Assembly (NCBI GenBank): GCA_007922225.1 | Contig: ML679971.1 | Coordinates: 682,001-746,000 of the forward strand | Reading direction: 5' to 3' | From: Emydura subglobosa | Taxonomy: Eukaryota > Chordata > Testudines > Chelidae | DNA: 64,000 nt | In this document: positions 42,606 through 54,504 of the stretch, one piece after another | Layout: every line of letters begins with the position of its first letter | How positions within the stretch are numbered: position 1 is the first letter of the stretch | Program-made: the position numbers and the translations under genes | Notes under the pieces: model-generated | Told to the model about the DNA's origin: nothing | Databases searched by the model: none | What the model saw: only the letters and a program-made list of their open reading frames with translations

Positions 42606-44140
42606 GTTATGTTACCTGTCAGCTCTGTGTTCTTGAGAACCAAGGCGCAAAACCCCTACTCTCTCTGGCTCACCTGAATCCCCTCCCCAGACTCTGCTTG
42701 ACCCAGAAACCAAAAGCAATGAAAAGGCCGTGGTAGACACACCTAAACCCCTCCAAACAAGGGTGATAGGATTAAGGCAACTCCCCTAGCCTCATCTACA
42801 TCATAGATGGAACAAGAATTAGCATACCGGATAGAGAACCAAGCTCCAAAGCAGAAACCGCACTGAACTCTGGGATTGGCAAAGCAGGGACACACTGCAT
42901 GATGGGAGATCTCTGCTCCTGATGTAAATGAACCCACACCTGCACACACCCAGCTCCGCAGTTATCAGACCATTCTAGTTATTGATATCCAAAGCACTGA
43001 ATCTCCCTGGTTGCATTGTGAGCTCCCATAAGGAACACTGCCCATAGCCAGGAGTGATCAGCTCCTATTGTCCAGCGTAAGGAAAACCACTCTGGGATAC
43101 TCCCTGGAGTCATTGTTTACCCATAAACAAACCTAGTGTTCTCCCTTGAACCACTGTTTCTTTCCTACAAAAACCCCTAGCCAAGATCAAACCACGGTTC
43201 TGATGCCTGGATTCAAATGCTGCATCAGCTCCACTGGGACTTCCCCTTTTCCTGGTTGATCGTGTTGGGGGCTCTGCCTGTCTCAAGCACTCCAGACCTT
43301 AAGCTGAACAGCCTGTCTCCTGGGAACCTCTGAGCTGCACAGAATGGTGAGACCCCCCCACCATCTTCCCCCAACACTCTCTCTCTCTCTCTCTCTCTCT
43401 CTTTTAGTCCAGGTATAACTTTCTACTTTTGTAATCAAACCTGGGCTAGCTTTCTCCAATACCCCAACTGTAACTGTGTAGTATTGTAAGCTTTTGATTG
43501 TTTTTCTCTCCTTGTATGGTATTACTATTAGTAGAATACATTTTATATACCTGGCAATAAACTAACTGTTATAATCAAACTGGTTGCCAGTCTCTCTCTC
43601 CAAACTTCATTTACTCCTTTCTCCCTAGAGACTTTTTGTCTTTAGCAGTTCTATGGTGTTCCTTTAAATACTGCCCTTCACTTAGGCCTCTAAATAAGCC
43701 TTATCCCCATCTCAAGGCTTAGGCCACCCTGCCAATGGGGGGGATCTGGGCACATCCACTACTCTGTGTCCTGACCCAGGGACCCTACAAAGAGCAGTCA
43801 CATGCTGCTTCCTGTAATAGTTGCTCCTGCTATTCCCTGGGCGCTTCCCATATAGCCCCTTCATCTGCATCCTGACCTCATGGCTGAAGTTCTTCCTCTT
43901 GGAATGCCAGTGTCCACCAGAACCCATCTTCTGGTTCTCTCTTGAGCTCCAGCATGGAGCACCTTCCTTGTTCCTCTGGTCCCCACCAGCAACTGTTCTG
44001 CTCAGGCAGGCCCTGCAGCTCCTTTTAACTGAGCCTGCTAGGCTCTGATTGGCTGCTTCCCTGAAGCCTTTCTAGGCAGACCTGGAGGACCCACCTTCAT
44101 TGCTTCTTTCTGGGACGGAGTGTAATGGGGCCTCACCCTG
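42606..44140 (+). repeat. Unclassified long repeat, possibly an LTR element
   Basis: The stretch has LTR-like features (TTTTATATAC and an AATAAA at 43556-43561 in a T-rich context), but no TG...CA ends with matching duplication could be fixed. GATGGGAGATCTCTGCTCC and CTCTGATTGGCTGCTTCC look like conserved repeat blocks. A (CT)n microsatellite lies at 43374-43404. No gag or pol. Treat as tentative. Confidence 0.35.
43374..43404. repeat. (CT)n microsatellite
   Basis: About 15 CT units in a pyrimidine-rich context. Confidence 0.95.
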
Positions 44141-44329
44141 TCATAGGATCTGATGAAACAGTGATGTGGAGCTGAATGTTGCGATCTTATGGATGATGTG
44201 ACACTCCAAATCATCTCATTATCTACTCCCTTGGTTTCAGTCAGATTGAAGAGTGGAAACTAGAGGTGCCCTCACAGCAGAGCCCTCAGGGCAGATGAGC
44301 AATCACCATACTCTACCCCTCACAACGAG

Positions 44330-44480
44330 AAAAGAATGGAGCCATTGAAGATGATTGCCTCTCTCGCTGCCCAGGTCCTCAACCTTGTCAGCAACTCCTC
44401 ATGGTCAATGGTATCAAGGAAGCTGACAAACAAGAGATTCAGCTTGGAGAGCAGGCATGGAATCCTGGCCCTACTGAAGC
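44330..44480 (-). mobile_element. LINE reverse-transcriptase relic, antisense
   Basis: The minus strand reads LLFVSFLDTIDHEELLTRLR, matching the LDLSAAFDTIDHxxLLxRL station of L2/CR1-group reverse transcriptases. The first catalytic Asp region is altered (FVSF in place of DLSA). It is immediately followed on the + strand by a fold-back palindrome. Confidence 0.65.
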
Positions 44481-44522
44481 CATTGAGAAAACTCTCATTA
44501 ACTATAATAAGGCCAAGATTTT
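44456..44522. repeat. Fold-back palindrome
   Basis: GGAATCCTGGCCCTACTGAA on the left and ATAAGGCCAAGATTTTAC on the right, with TCTCATTAACTATA between. Same family as 26230-26300. Confidence 0.55.
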
Positions 44523-45174
44523 ACCCCAGGACTTCTGACCATCACTGAAAGAAGATAATCAGCTAGTCAGCTCAGTGCTTTCTTGCGCCATACTGAGGTC
44601 TAAAACCTGTCTGCAAGGGATGAACAAAAGCCAAGGATTTGAGCTAAAAGCAGAGCTGTTGTGTCTGTGATGCTTTACAGACAGCCAATGGGCCAAATTC
44701 TGTTCTCACTTATAGTGGTGTAAATTCAGAGTAACTCTATTGGCAGAATCAGCTTAGTATTTCTGCCCCAATTTAAATGTAAGGACCTGAGCCAAAGCCA
44801 AATGACAGCAATGCAAAGACTCCCACTGATTTCAGTTGTCTGGATTACACTTTTAGTCAAGACGTGACAAGCGCTGGAGAGCAGAAAGAAAGGAGAACAA
44901 AGGCTACATCAGTAAGATAATGTGGATGATCTAGATAGAAATCTGTGGTTTTTCTCAGAATTTGTCTTAGAATGCTGCTACTCCCTGAGGAAGGCTTGAG
45001 TTTGCAGGCTTCACATCAGAAGCATGTTTTAAGGAAAGACTTGAAGAAGCTAATGGTCAAAATCAGAGCTTCATTGCTCTAGTACACATAGTAGGAAACA
45101 GTGCCTGCTTTGAAGAGTGTATAATTAACTAGACAAGACAGACAAGAGTATGAGAAAGGAAGTATTATTGTTTT

Positions 45175-45665
45175 TTATGTGCCTCAGTTTCCCATCTGTA
45201 AAATGGGGATATGGTCTGAATTTTTCAGAAGACCTCAGTGTCCACTTAGGCACCAAAATAAATTCTCAGATTGTTCAAACAGTCCAGTACATTGAAAACC
45301 TGGCCAGCAGTGTCACAATTCACTGAACACATTTGAATGCAGCTGATTGAAATTTGTCATTTGAAACACTTTTTCGATTGAAAAAGAAAAGACGCTTTTT
45401 TGATCAAACCAGAAATTTCCATTGGAAATGTTTCATAGCCTTTAAGGCCAGAAAGAACAATCAGATCATCTTGTCATTTTTTTTTTTTGTTTTTTTTTTG
45501 GACAATTTTTGGAGAGTTTTTGGCAACTGAAAATGGAAGTATTCGGGCCAAAACCCAAAATGACAGAAGCTTGAGAACTCGATCCTCAATGACTTGCCCA
45601 AGGTGACACATAAAGACCATGGCAAATCCATGAATGGAACCCAGCTCTTCTCAGTGATCTGATGA
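45175..45665. repeat. SINE fragments around an A/T-rich repeat
   Basis: A sense SINE core (GTGCCTCAGTTTCCCATCTG) lies at 45179-45215. The A/T-rich GAAA/TTTC family is at about 45340-45565. An antisense SINE piece (GACTTGCCCAAGGTGACACA) lies at 45590-45665. Confidence 0.5.
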
Positions 45666-45669
45666 GAGA

Positions 45670-48600
45670 AAGGACCTCCATGTGACAATCAACTTCTGCC
45701 TCTTACTGGAAAGCATCAACCAATGCCTCAGCGCACAAATGCTCTTGTGTTTTTCTGCAGGTATTACAAGGGAGAAAACCAACAATAACCATCTCTTTGC
45801 ACGCTCTATGTAATGCCATAGCTCCCTCCCTGGTCCATTGGGAATACCATTTCAACTGAATATCCATACGTACTCTTTTATTTTAAACTGGAGAGCATAT
45901 CTGATCCGATCCAGGAGTAATTTTTTTGTTTTGTTTCTTAAGGGGGGTCAAGGCAGCTGTTTCTGGTGGTATGGGGGAAGAAGATGCCGTATGTTTACAT
46001 TTTCCCCATGTATAGCATCACTTATTAAAATCCTGTTGTCCTGACCATTGTCGTTGCCATTGAAGTCTGGTTTATTTACTTGAAAATCTGATTTGTTTCA
46101 TTTTATTACTGTGTTTGCAAAGTAACTGATATCAGATTCTGTGGGAAAGAACTGCCATTTACCAGCAGGCTATGATGGCTCTGACTCCGTCTGCAGGCCC
46201 GATTTTGAGGCCTAGTCTGCCCTGGGGGCTGCAGCAGAAATAAGATTACTGGCAATAACTGCTTTGAATAACAGACACAACTCAGAGAGCATAAAATTAG
46301 CATAAACACAGCATCAGTGTGTTCCCTCAGTGGATAGGAGACAGGCAGGATATGGAAAATTGACTGAAATGGGGTCAGACAATGCAGAAATCTCAAGCAC
46401 AGGAAATGCTGCCTGGCAGATAGGCGGTATTACTACTGTTTAAAAAAGATATTCATGCAGTTTTAATGATAAAAATGTTAGAACCGATGAAAATTAAAGC
46501 TGAAGCACTGCTACAAAAACAGCCCAAACATTGTCTTTCGAGCCAAATGATTAACAATTCCTCAACTTTTCACTCCTGAGGGTATAACAATAAACACAGA
46601 TTTGCTGTCTCTTAAAATTGATTTCTCTTTTTGGGGGTATATGGGGGTGCAATATCAATTTGAGGAGGATGCACAGGGTTTGTTCACTAGCCGTAGAGAC
46701 AGTATTTTAAAGCATTCTTGTCTCTTCATATTTATCAAATATTAAAATGGAAGATGCTACTGACAGATCTAATAAAGAAGAACATTAAGAGGGGGTCAGT
46801 GTAGCAGCTATGATTTTGCCGTTCTAATAACAAGATGTCCCAGATACCATGTGGAATAGGATTATCAGTGGAGCTCCGGATAGCTAGATCCCCATGTGTC
46901 TTGGTACAAACAACATTGGATGTTGGAAACTGACGCATGCTTGGAAAGCTGAGATCAGCGAGGTCCCCATGTTTCCTGAAAAGGCACCTACGGGGAGCAT
47001 TTACCTCATAAGTGGCATGGCATTTGGAGCAATGTTTTCAAAGACAGAAATTCCATGTGGGTGTAATCCATGTTAGCAGACTGACTCTCTTTCTCCTGCT
47101 AGAGAAGAAGCGGATAATGACCGGTTTTGGAGTCCTGAGAACGGACGTGCTGGAACACTGAGCATAATGCAGGATTATGAAAAATCCTATATTTTTAGCA
47201 TGAATAATAATAATTGATTCCCTTTACAATCATCAAACATACTAGATGCCATTCTAGCGCCCCATAAAAGTGCTGGAACGGCGTCCAGAGCATTCTGGTG
47301 CAACTCAAACACTGTTTATGACTGTTCTGCTCCTTCTAACTGACAACCATCTGCCCAAATGGAAGAGGCTTCTCACTTTTCAAAGGCCCAGGTTCAAAAC
47401 CCTCTGCCAGCCTGAGTGGGGCTGGTAATGCAGATGGCGAGACCTGAATTTATTGTATAACTCGAGGATCCATGTGGACATGTAGTAATAACTCAGGAGT
47501 CTCAGGCCAATGTACAGGAACGTTATCCCTCCTGTACCTCCTCTGAAACAGGAGTAGCATATATGCTATGCTGTCCTAGGCTCCCCCATGGCTGCCTGCA
47601 CTCCATCCCTTCTTCCTCTGGTGGTGGGAAGTAGGAGGGAGTGAAAGGGACAATTAAAGTAGCATTAACTAATTCCTCTAAATGAAATGAAACTGACACC
47701 ATGTACGGGGGACATGCCACACAGGGCAGGGGGTCCTCATGCTCTTTCCTACTACTCCTTTTCCGCATGTGACAAATTGGCCACGTGTGTCATTTGCAAT
47801 GATGCCAGTTGACAGCCATACAGGAGGGATGTTAAAATATTTGTGTATCCTCCTTTCCTTTGCTCTCATGGGTTCCCTTTGCTGCCCTCCTACAGAGTTC
47901 CACAATTCTGTTCCCCTCAGCACAGTAGAGCTAGTCAACATCATCCAAAATTCAATCTGTCCATGACATTTTTTAACCAAAGTTTAAAATTCAGTGATAT
48001 GCACTTTTCATGTATTTTGTGTGTGTGTGTGTTGGGGGGGGAGGGGAGGAGGGGAGGGAGGGACACGGGACGACACAACGACGACGACACATGTTTTTAA
48101 ACCACCTATGGAACGTGTTTGAATTGTTTTGAACTTCAGTAACAACAAAATCATCACATTTTGGACAGAAAGGAATTTAGAACAAATGTTTGTGAAAATT
48201 TCTTTTTCCATTTTCAACCTGCACTAGAGGAGAGCAGATAGGTCTTAGCTTACTATGCCGAGCGCAATAAGGCCCTGACACATCAAAGATCAGATCCTTA
48301 TGCCCTCATATATCAGGTTCTACATATGAACAACAGGGAAACCAAAGTCAAGCTAAGATCCTAGCTCTTAGAGAAGAAGCTACTGATCTTTTGAAGGAAA
48401 TTGCATAACATTTCCATTGCGCAAAATTACAATGATGTTGAAATAAGATCAAGCCCAACACACAGTGGGGGCAGATGTTGTCTAATTAACCAGTGGCATC
48501 TTTGGAATCATGTCAGATCTTGGAAGAAATAAAAATTAGAGAGGCATGAACCAGATTGGATAAGAACCAACTTAAACTGTCAGGCACAGGCAAGGGATGG

Positions 48601-49380
48601 ATTGAGGTTTTAAAAAAGCTGCGGGTAACTTTTTCCTTTTGTTTTTTCTTTTTTCATTTCCATCAGCCTCAGCCCTTCCTAGTCTAAGCCAGGTTCAGAA
48701 GAAGAACCACCAAAAGATGACTGGGAGGAGCTGTATTTCTGGTCATGCCAGAAATAATCGTATAAGAGAGCCTATACTTGTGAGATTTCAAGGCCAACAA
48801 GCTTTATAATTAAGCTTTGGCTCTGAAATTAACATGCCAATGTTATCTATTAAAAGAAGCACTAACTGATACCCTGCTGGCAGTCCCAGCAGACAGATTA
48901 AGAATATAAAAGCCAGGAAACTGAACTACCTTCTCAGGTGGTCCTTTCAGGTCAAGGGTAAGATGCGGTTATGCAGTGTGGGCTTAGTTTACAGTGCTGC
49001 TGCTTTGCTATATTTCTGTGGATAAATAGAAAACTCTGGTCCCCAAAAGCCATCAATCTAGCACCTCTCTTCAGCACTGGATTCATTAAATAAACAAATG
49101 GACATAGAAAAAAGGATCTGACTTATAGAAGACTTGGATTCCCAGCCATCGTTTTCCTATGGAATAATCTCATTCTATTTCCTTTTAACAAAGGACCTGT
49201 CACTGTGCCCATTGAGGCCAAATGGAGTTTAATTTATTTAATCAAGATTATAATGGATGTTGCTGACAAGGATAGAATCAGGCCCTCATACTGATATATA
49301 ATTTACTTGCAGTTTGCTGCAGTAATAATAATAAAGTAAGACTCTGGTCTCACAAATCCTTCAACACATGAATAAACTTA
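45670..49380. other. No gene; mostly unrecognised sequence
   Basis: A 3.7-kb block with little that I can assign to repeats. It includes a G-rich tract (48034-48063) and a fold-back fragment near 49340. Frames at 46106-46396, 47523-47980 and 47843-48100 show no domain, and none is flanked by convincing splice sites. Because it is repeat-poor compared with its surroundings, it is the part where a conserved non-coding element is most likely to be found by alignment. Confidence 0.45.
48034..48063 (+). repeat. G-rich tract, potential G-quadruplex
   Basis: Five or more G runs of three or more (GGGGGGGG A GGGG A GG A GGGG A GGG A GGG) directly after a (GT)n run. Confidence 0.7.
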
Positions 49381-49384
49381 GTCA

Positions 49385-49625
49385 CGAGCTAACAATGGTT
49401 AGGCGGCTGGTGTGCTGAGATCACTGCTTGTCATGATAACCAATGTTCTTTCTTGTACTCCCCTGACTGTCTGTTTCCATCTGTTGTCTCTTATCTTATA
49501 GCTAGGTTAGATGTTCTTTGAGGCAGGGACTGCCCTTTAGTTCTGTGTTTATACAGCTCCAAGCACAATGGGGTCCAGGTCCAGTGCTGGGGATCCTAGA
49601 TGCTATAGTAATACAAATAATAGTT
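49385..49625 (+). mobile_element. L2-like LINE 3' end, sense
   Basis: AACAATGGTTAGGCGGCTGG, GATGTTCTTTGAGGCAGGGA, TTTAGTTCTGTGTTTATACA and AGCACAATGGGGTCCAGGTC. Same block order as 33850-34040. Confidence 0.7.
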
Positions 49626-50004
49626 TCATTGACTTTAATACAATTTATTTGTACGAGTACAGCTACTTGTGGGTTTAAGGATTTGCAAGCTCATTTAGCA
49701 AGGTAATGCATCACAGATAAGCAGATTAAAGGGTCAGTGCCAATTTAAACACTAGTCAATTTCAACAGATATGTTATCAGAGTTACTGGCTCTACAGATG
49801 CCCAAGCCCGTCTGCCATAGTTGTGATTTTATAATGTCCTATTTTTGAAACTGGGAAACCCACATAAAAGCCAGAGGAAATAGCTAACTTCCTGCCATAG
49901 GATTCAAACCTGCAACATGCTGCTGAGCTCTTCTCTGCAGAGCCCCAGCGCCACCTGAAGTTGGTGCTGATGGGATTCAGTACAGCTGTTCAGAAAATAA
50001 TGAG

Positions 50005-50405
50005 GGTTTTTCACATTCAATTTTGAAAAAAAAAAAAAAAAGTGTCAGAATGATTTTTTGTTCCACAGGTTTCACAAAGGAACAATTCATCCAAACACTT
50101 TTAGGAACATTCTTATAGAAAAATGTCCAGTTTTGAAAATTTACATTTTAAAATCCTCCAAATTTCAGTTTTTAAATTTTTCCTCATTCAGGCCAACTTC
50201 CTTACTTTTTTTTTCTTTTTATACTGTGCCACTGAAAAAAGAGGAGAAAAAGTAGGAGAGGGGTAGGAAAGGAAAACAAAAACCTGAAAACACAAAACTT
50301 ATTTTTTAGACAAAAGAATTCAAACTATTATAAACATTTTCCTTTTCAAAGGCCATTTTTCAAATGAAAAAAAATCCCACCTGACAATTTTCAACCAGTG
50401 CTAGT
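50005..50405. repeat. A/T-rich repeat with AAAATTTT palindromes
   Basis: TTTTTCACATTCAATTTTGA at the left, CAATTTTCAACCAGTGCTAG at the right, poly-A at 50026-50041. The right end is the reverse of the GCTGGTTGAAAATTTT start at 36086. Confidence 0.5.
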
Positions 50406-50436
50406 CCTCAGCATCTTCCTGTAGTCTGTAAAACCT

Positions 50437-50965
50437 TAGAATCATGGGCCTGGGAGGGACCTTGAGAAGTCATATAGTCTAGTTCCCTGCACTCATGGCA
50501 GGACCAAGTATTATCTAGACCATCCATGACAGGTGTTTGTCTAACCTGCTCTTTAAAAATCTCCAGTGACGGAGATTCCGCAATCTCCCTAGTCAATTTA
50601 TTCCAGGGCTTACCTTCCCTGACAGTTAGGAATTTTTTTCCCCAATGTCCAACCTAAACCTTCTTTTCTGCAATTTAAGTCCATTGCTCTTGTACAATCC
50701 TCAGAGGTTAATGAGAACAATTTACCTCCCTCCTCCTTGTAACAACCCTTTATGTACTTGAAAACTTTATGTGTCTTCTCTTCTCCAGACTAAATAAACC
50801 CAAGTTTTTCAATCTTCCCTCATAGGTCATTTTTCTAGACCTTGAATAATTTGTGTTGCTCTTCTCTGGACTGTCTCCAATTTGTCCACATCTTTCCTGA
50901 AATACGGTACCCAGACTGGACAAAATACTCCAGCTGAGGCCTAATCAGTGCGGTCAAGTCCCGGC
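50437..50965 (-). mobile_element. CR1 LINE 3' region, antisense
   Basis: TTAGAATCATGGGCCTGGGA, CCTTGAGAAGTCATATAGTC, CAATTTATTCCAGGGCTTAC, ATTTTTTTCCCCAATGTCCA and GTTGCTCTTCTCTGGACTGT. This is a long, fairly well-preserved CR1 3' region in reverse. Confidence 0.9.
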
Positions 50966-51449
50966 ACCTATGTTTTGTGGCTGTTTTGGTCTGGGGTTTG
51001 GTTTGGGTCCATACAAATAATAGACAACAAGTAAACATCACAAAGGCCCAGTAAAAAGGTGTCACGGGAAAGAGGTGGACATAGAAATATTGTGGGGACA
51101 TCATAAAAATGTTCAGTCAACTAAATTCGAAATCTACACGACTGTGTGGGTTGGATGAAATGGGCAAAAAAGAGAGAGGGACTCTGGTTTTTCCAATTCC
51201 CGTTAGCCCAGTTTTATTTATTCACAACCGCCCTCCAAATTTAGGCCCTATTCCTGGAAAGACTTCTGTATGTGAGGGCCCAAACCCTCAAAGTTATATA
51301 GGCACCTAGCTTCCAGGAGCTAACAGTGCATGAAGTTAAGTATGTGCGTAAACCTTTGCAGAATTGGAGGCCTAAATTTGGAGCCTCATCTGAGCCCCAG
51401 TCCTCTGGATGTTCCAAGGAGTGAGTAAGACAACCATTGGATGACAACT

Positions 51450-53050
51450 TTGCATTTGAAACTTTATTTCTGAAGAAAAATGGCTTTTTGATTAAATGGA
51501 TATTTCACATACACAAAAATGATTTACTGTTTTTGTTTTTTCAGTGAAAACCAGAATAATTTCAATGATTTTTATTTGCGGGGAAGAGGGACCTTCACTT
51601 CTCAATCATCTCTACTGTTCTGGGCCTCTGGCGTTCTGTAGAAATGGTCATGAATTCAAACTCTGGATCCCAACTTCCTCAGTCTTTGGGAGCATTTGCA
51701 TTTTGATCCCTATTTCTCAGCTTGAGTGCACCGCTATGAAACAAGTTGGAACATCAGATCTGAAGCCTCTTCAGCTTCTGGATCTGATCCAAGCTGTGAA
51801 ATGAAATAACAGTTCTTTAGCTGACAGGGGTGCTGTGAGACTAAACTAATTCATTAATATATGTAGAAGATTTTGCGATCCTCAGATAAAGGCGCCATAG
51901 CGCATGCTTTCATGATCATACTTCTGTCACTGTAAGGCCTAATGTTTACTCTCTTTGTTAGTTCCCTCAAATGCCAGCCCCAGTCTTACTTCCACGGGGA
52001 GAAACATCAGGCTTATTGTTTGTTAGTTTAAGTGACGCCTTACTTGCTCAGTTGTTAACATTTAGTGGCAAAGGAAAGACAAAAGAAGAATTGGGGAAGG
52101 GGATGTAAAAAGATGAAAAAAATGATCATGGTAGAGTGGTGAAAAAACATGTCCTTAATTCCATTTTTCCTATTATTTTTAGTATGTGATCATTCGATAT
52201 TTTCTGTATATTTATTTTTTTGTGCAGTGGGTAAAGGAAGACGGAGACAGTGATAAAAGGAATTTGGTTTCTCCCAAATCTCCCTCTGTAACTGTAAAAC
52301 AAAAGGGAGTTTTAGGGCAAAGCTATCTGTAGGGCCTTTATGTAACTGCCCCTCCCCCCAATCATAAGTTTGGCTTAAAAATCATGAGATTGTAAAAGTC
52401 ACAAGTTGTAGGTTCTATTTATTCCTTCCGGGGCCAGATTGGTGGGGGGAAGGGGAGGCATCACATTTTCAGACTTGACTCTGTATTTATGAGAACTAGA
52501 AAATTTCATTTAAAGGTAAGTTGGAATTCTCATCTAATCACATGATTCCAGGAGCTAAATCTTTAATAAAAAATATTAAATAGCATAAGACTTACAACTA
52601 GGTCACACAAGCTGGCAACACAAATTGTGAATGACCCCACACCAAAACAGCTTCTTGTCTAAAAACATTTTCCTTACTGAGATCTTACAGTGTTGTCTTA
52701 TACAGGAAATTTTTCCCAGAATGCCTTTCTGGTGCTGGCTCTTGAAATTTGGCAAAACCAAACAGCTGCAGCCCTTAGGGAGCCATTTTATCACTAGCAG
52801 CTGTATCTGCTACTCTTTTGGCTGGTAAGTGCCTGTTATGTTTTCCTTTCATATTGCTAAGAAGATAGCATAGTCTTACAGAAAACCTTAAGGGAACCAC
52901 CCAAACCACTTGGGTCTGTAAAATCAGGTTGGATGTTATACAAAACACAGGCTTTCTAGAGAGATTTTTGGTATTTGCTGTTTTGGGGCAGGCCATAAAA
53001 AAATGTGAGAAGGGCGTACTGCCTTTAATCTCAGCCAGAACATTCTTGTG
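51450..53050. other. No gene; A/T-rich repeat fragment and unknown sequence
   Basis: 51450-51560 belongs to the GAAAATTT family (TTTATTTCTGAAGAAAAATG). I recognise nothing in the remaining 1.5 kb. Confidence 0.45.
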
Positions 53051-53056
53051 GAGAAG

Positions 53057-53285
53057 GGCTGGTTCACACTTACCGCGCGATTCGGCGGCAGTCGATGGGA
53101 GTTACGCAAATTACACAGAGTAGTTTGCGTAACTCACGTCGATTGCTCTGCTTCCCTTCTGTGCGCTGTTCACATTGTGCTGAGCCGACGGGCTGAGCGT
53201 TCCTGTTGGCTCAGCGCTACGCTGCTTGAGGGCGTGGACTTACTCAGTCGACTTCCTGACCGATTGAGAGGGTCTCGCTGACCGG
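53057..53285 (+). mobile_element. Harbinger-like MITE, copy 5, 3'-truncated
   Basis: Starts GGCTGGTTCACACTTACCGC and follows copy 1 through GATTCGGCGGCAGTCGATGG and GACCGATTGAGAGGGTCTC, but stops after GACCGG, about 60 bp short. It then meets an L2-like end. The internal pair GTTACGCAAATTAC/GTAGTTTGCGTAAC is intact. Confidence 0.75.
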
Positions 53286-53287
53286 AT

Positions 53288-53545
53288 GTGGGAGGTGCTC
53301 CTTGTAAACATCTGCAAAGCCACCTCATTGTCCTTCTTCGATTCCCTCCTTAAAGCTCGCCTTTGCCATGATGCCTACAAAATATGTGACATCGGTGGGC
53401 CTCCTGGTGTGCTGAGACCATGGCCCATTATGCTGACTTATTCTATTGCTTTGTTTCCTTGTACTCCCCCAACTGTCTTTCACTTTGATTGTAAATGTTT
53501 TGGGGCAGGCGCCTAAGCACTATGGTAATATAAATATTAAATAAT
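53288..53545 (+). mobile_element. L2-like LINE 3' end, sense
   Basis: AAAGCCACCTCATTGTCCTT, TTCCCTCCTTAAAGCTCGCC, GTGTGCTGAGACCATGGCCC and AAATGTTTTGGGGCAGGCGC. Confidence 0.65.
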
Positions 53546-53684
53546 AATTTCACTGAAACACCAGAGACTCCCTGCTTCTTTGGGTATATAATAGACATGA
53601 TACTATAAAGAACAGAATGTCTCCTTTCTAAGATATTTATCTGCCCCTTATTAGTACCTGCCTGCCTCATAGCATTTAATGCAT

Positions 53685-54010
53685 TCATTTTCCCAGCACT
53701 CACTTCTGTGAGGTACAGAAATGCTATTATCCCCATTTCACAGGCACAGAAAGACTAAGGCCTGGTCTACATTGGCGGCTTAGGTTGATTTAAAGCCCCT
53801 TAATTCAAATTAATCACTCCCGCATCTACACTGGTGCACTGTTAATTTGAATTAAGCTGCCTGTAAAATAGATTTAATAAGACCACCTCTGCAAGTGGTG
53901 TAGTGCCTAATTCAAATTTGTTAATTCGAGTTAGTGTCAGTGTAGACGCAATATAAGTGATTTGTAGCAAAGAAAAGACTTGAACCTGGCTCTTTCAAGT
54001 TGTGGGGGGG
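53685..54010 (-). repeat. CORE-SINE, antisense, split by a MITE
   Basis: TATTATCCCCATTTCACAGG and GCACAGAAAGACTAA end at 53758. The sequence resumes at TAAGTGATTTGTAGC (53954) and CTTGAACCTGGCTC. Removing the insert and one TAA restores the SINE. Confidence 0.7.
53759..53953. mobile_element. Harbinger-like MITE inside a SINE, TAA target duplication
   Basis: A 195-bp insert flanked by TAA (53756-53758, 53954-53956). It starts GGCCTGGTCTACATTGGCGG and ends TTAGTGTCAGTGTAGACGC. The interior has TTAATTCAAATTAAT and TTAATTTGAATTAAG as palindromic blocks. It differs from the copies at 95 and 13164. Confidence 0.75.
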
Positions 54011-54504
54011 AGGAGGTGTACTAACCACAGGGAACAAACCTCTCTCTTTTGCTGCTTTTGGAGTTGATATTGGCTAGTGTCTGGAAGACTGAACCCAGAA
54101 ATTCAACAGGTAAGCAAAAATGCAAGAAAGTTAACTCTGCTTTTTCAAACTTCATTAAAAAGGTTGTGTCTGAGTTTGGGGAGAAAATCTGGGTTGGTTC
54201 TCATTTATCTAATCAGATTCACCCCTGCCTTGCTTCTTATTATGCTTTGCTATTTATTGTCTAGTAATTAATCTGAACCACTGACTCAAACGGAACTAGC
54301 CAACTGAAAAAGAAAACAGAACAACCCCCCAGTATATTCTCCTTGCCTAGGGCACTAGACAGCTGATGGCTAATGGGACAGACTTTCCTCATTTCATACA
54401 TTTAGTTGCTTGTTGAAGACTGAAGAACGCTTGTCACCTTGACCAACCCCAGCTCGTTGGGGTTTTCTTTTGCAGCTTTCATACATGTTGTAGGAACAGC
54501 TCAT

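Noticed and set aside
42606..43700. A third complete LTR
   Set aside because: TATA- and AATAAA-like features exist, but I could not find TG...CA ends with a matching duplication, so it is listed only as a tentative repeat.
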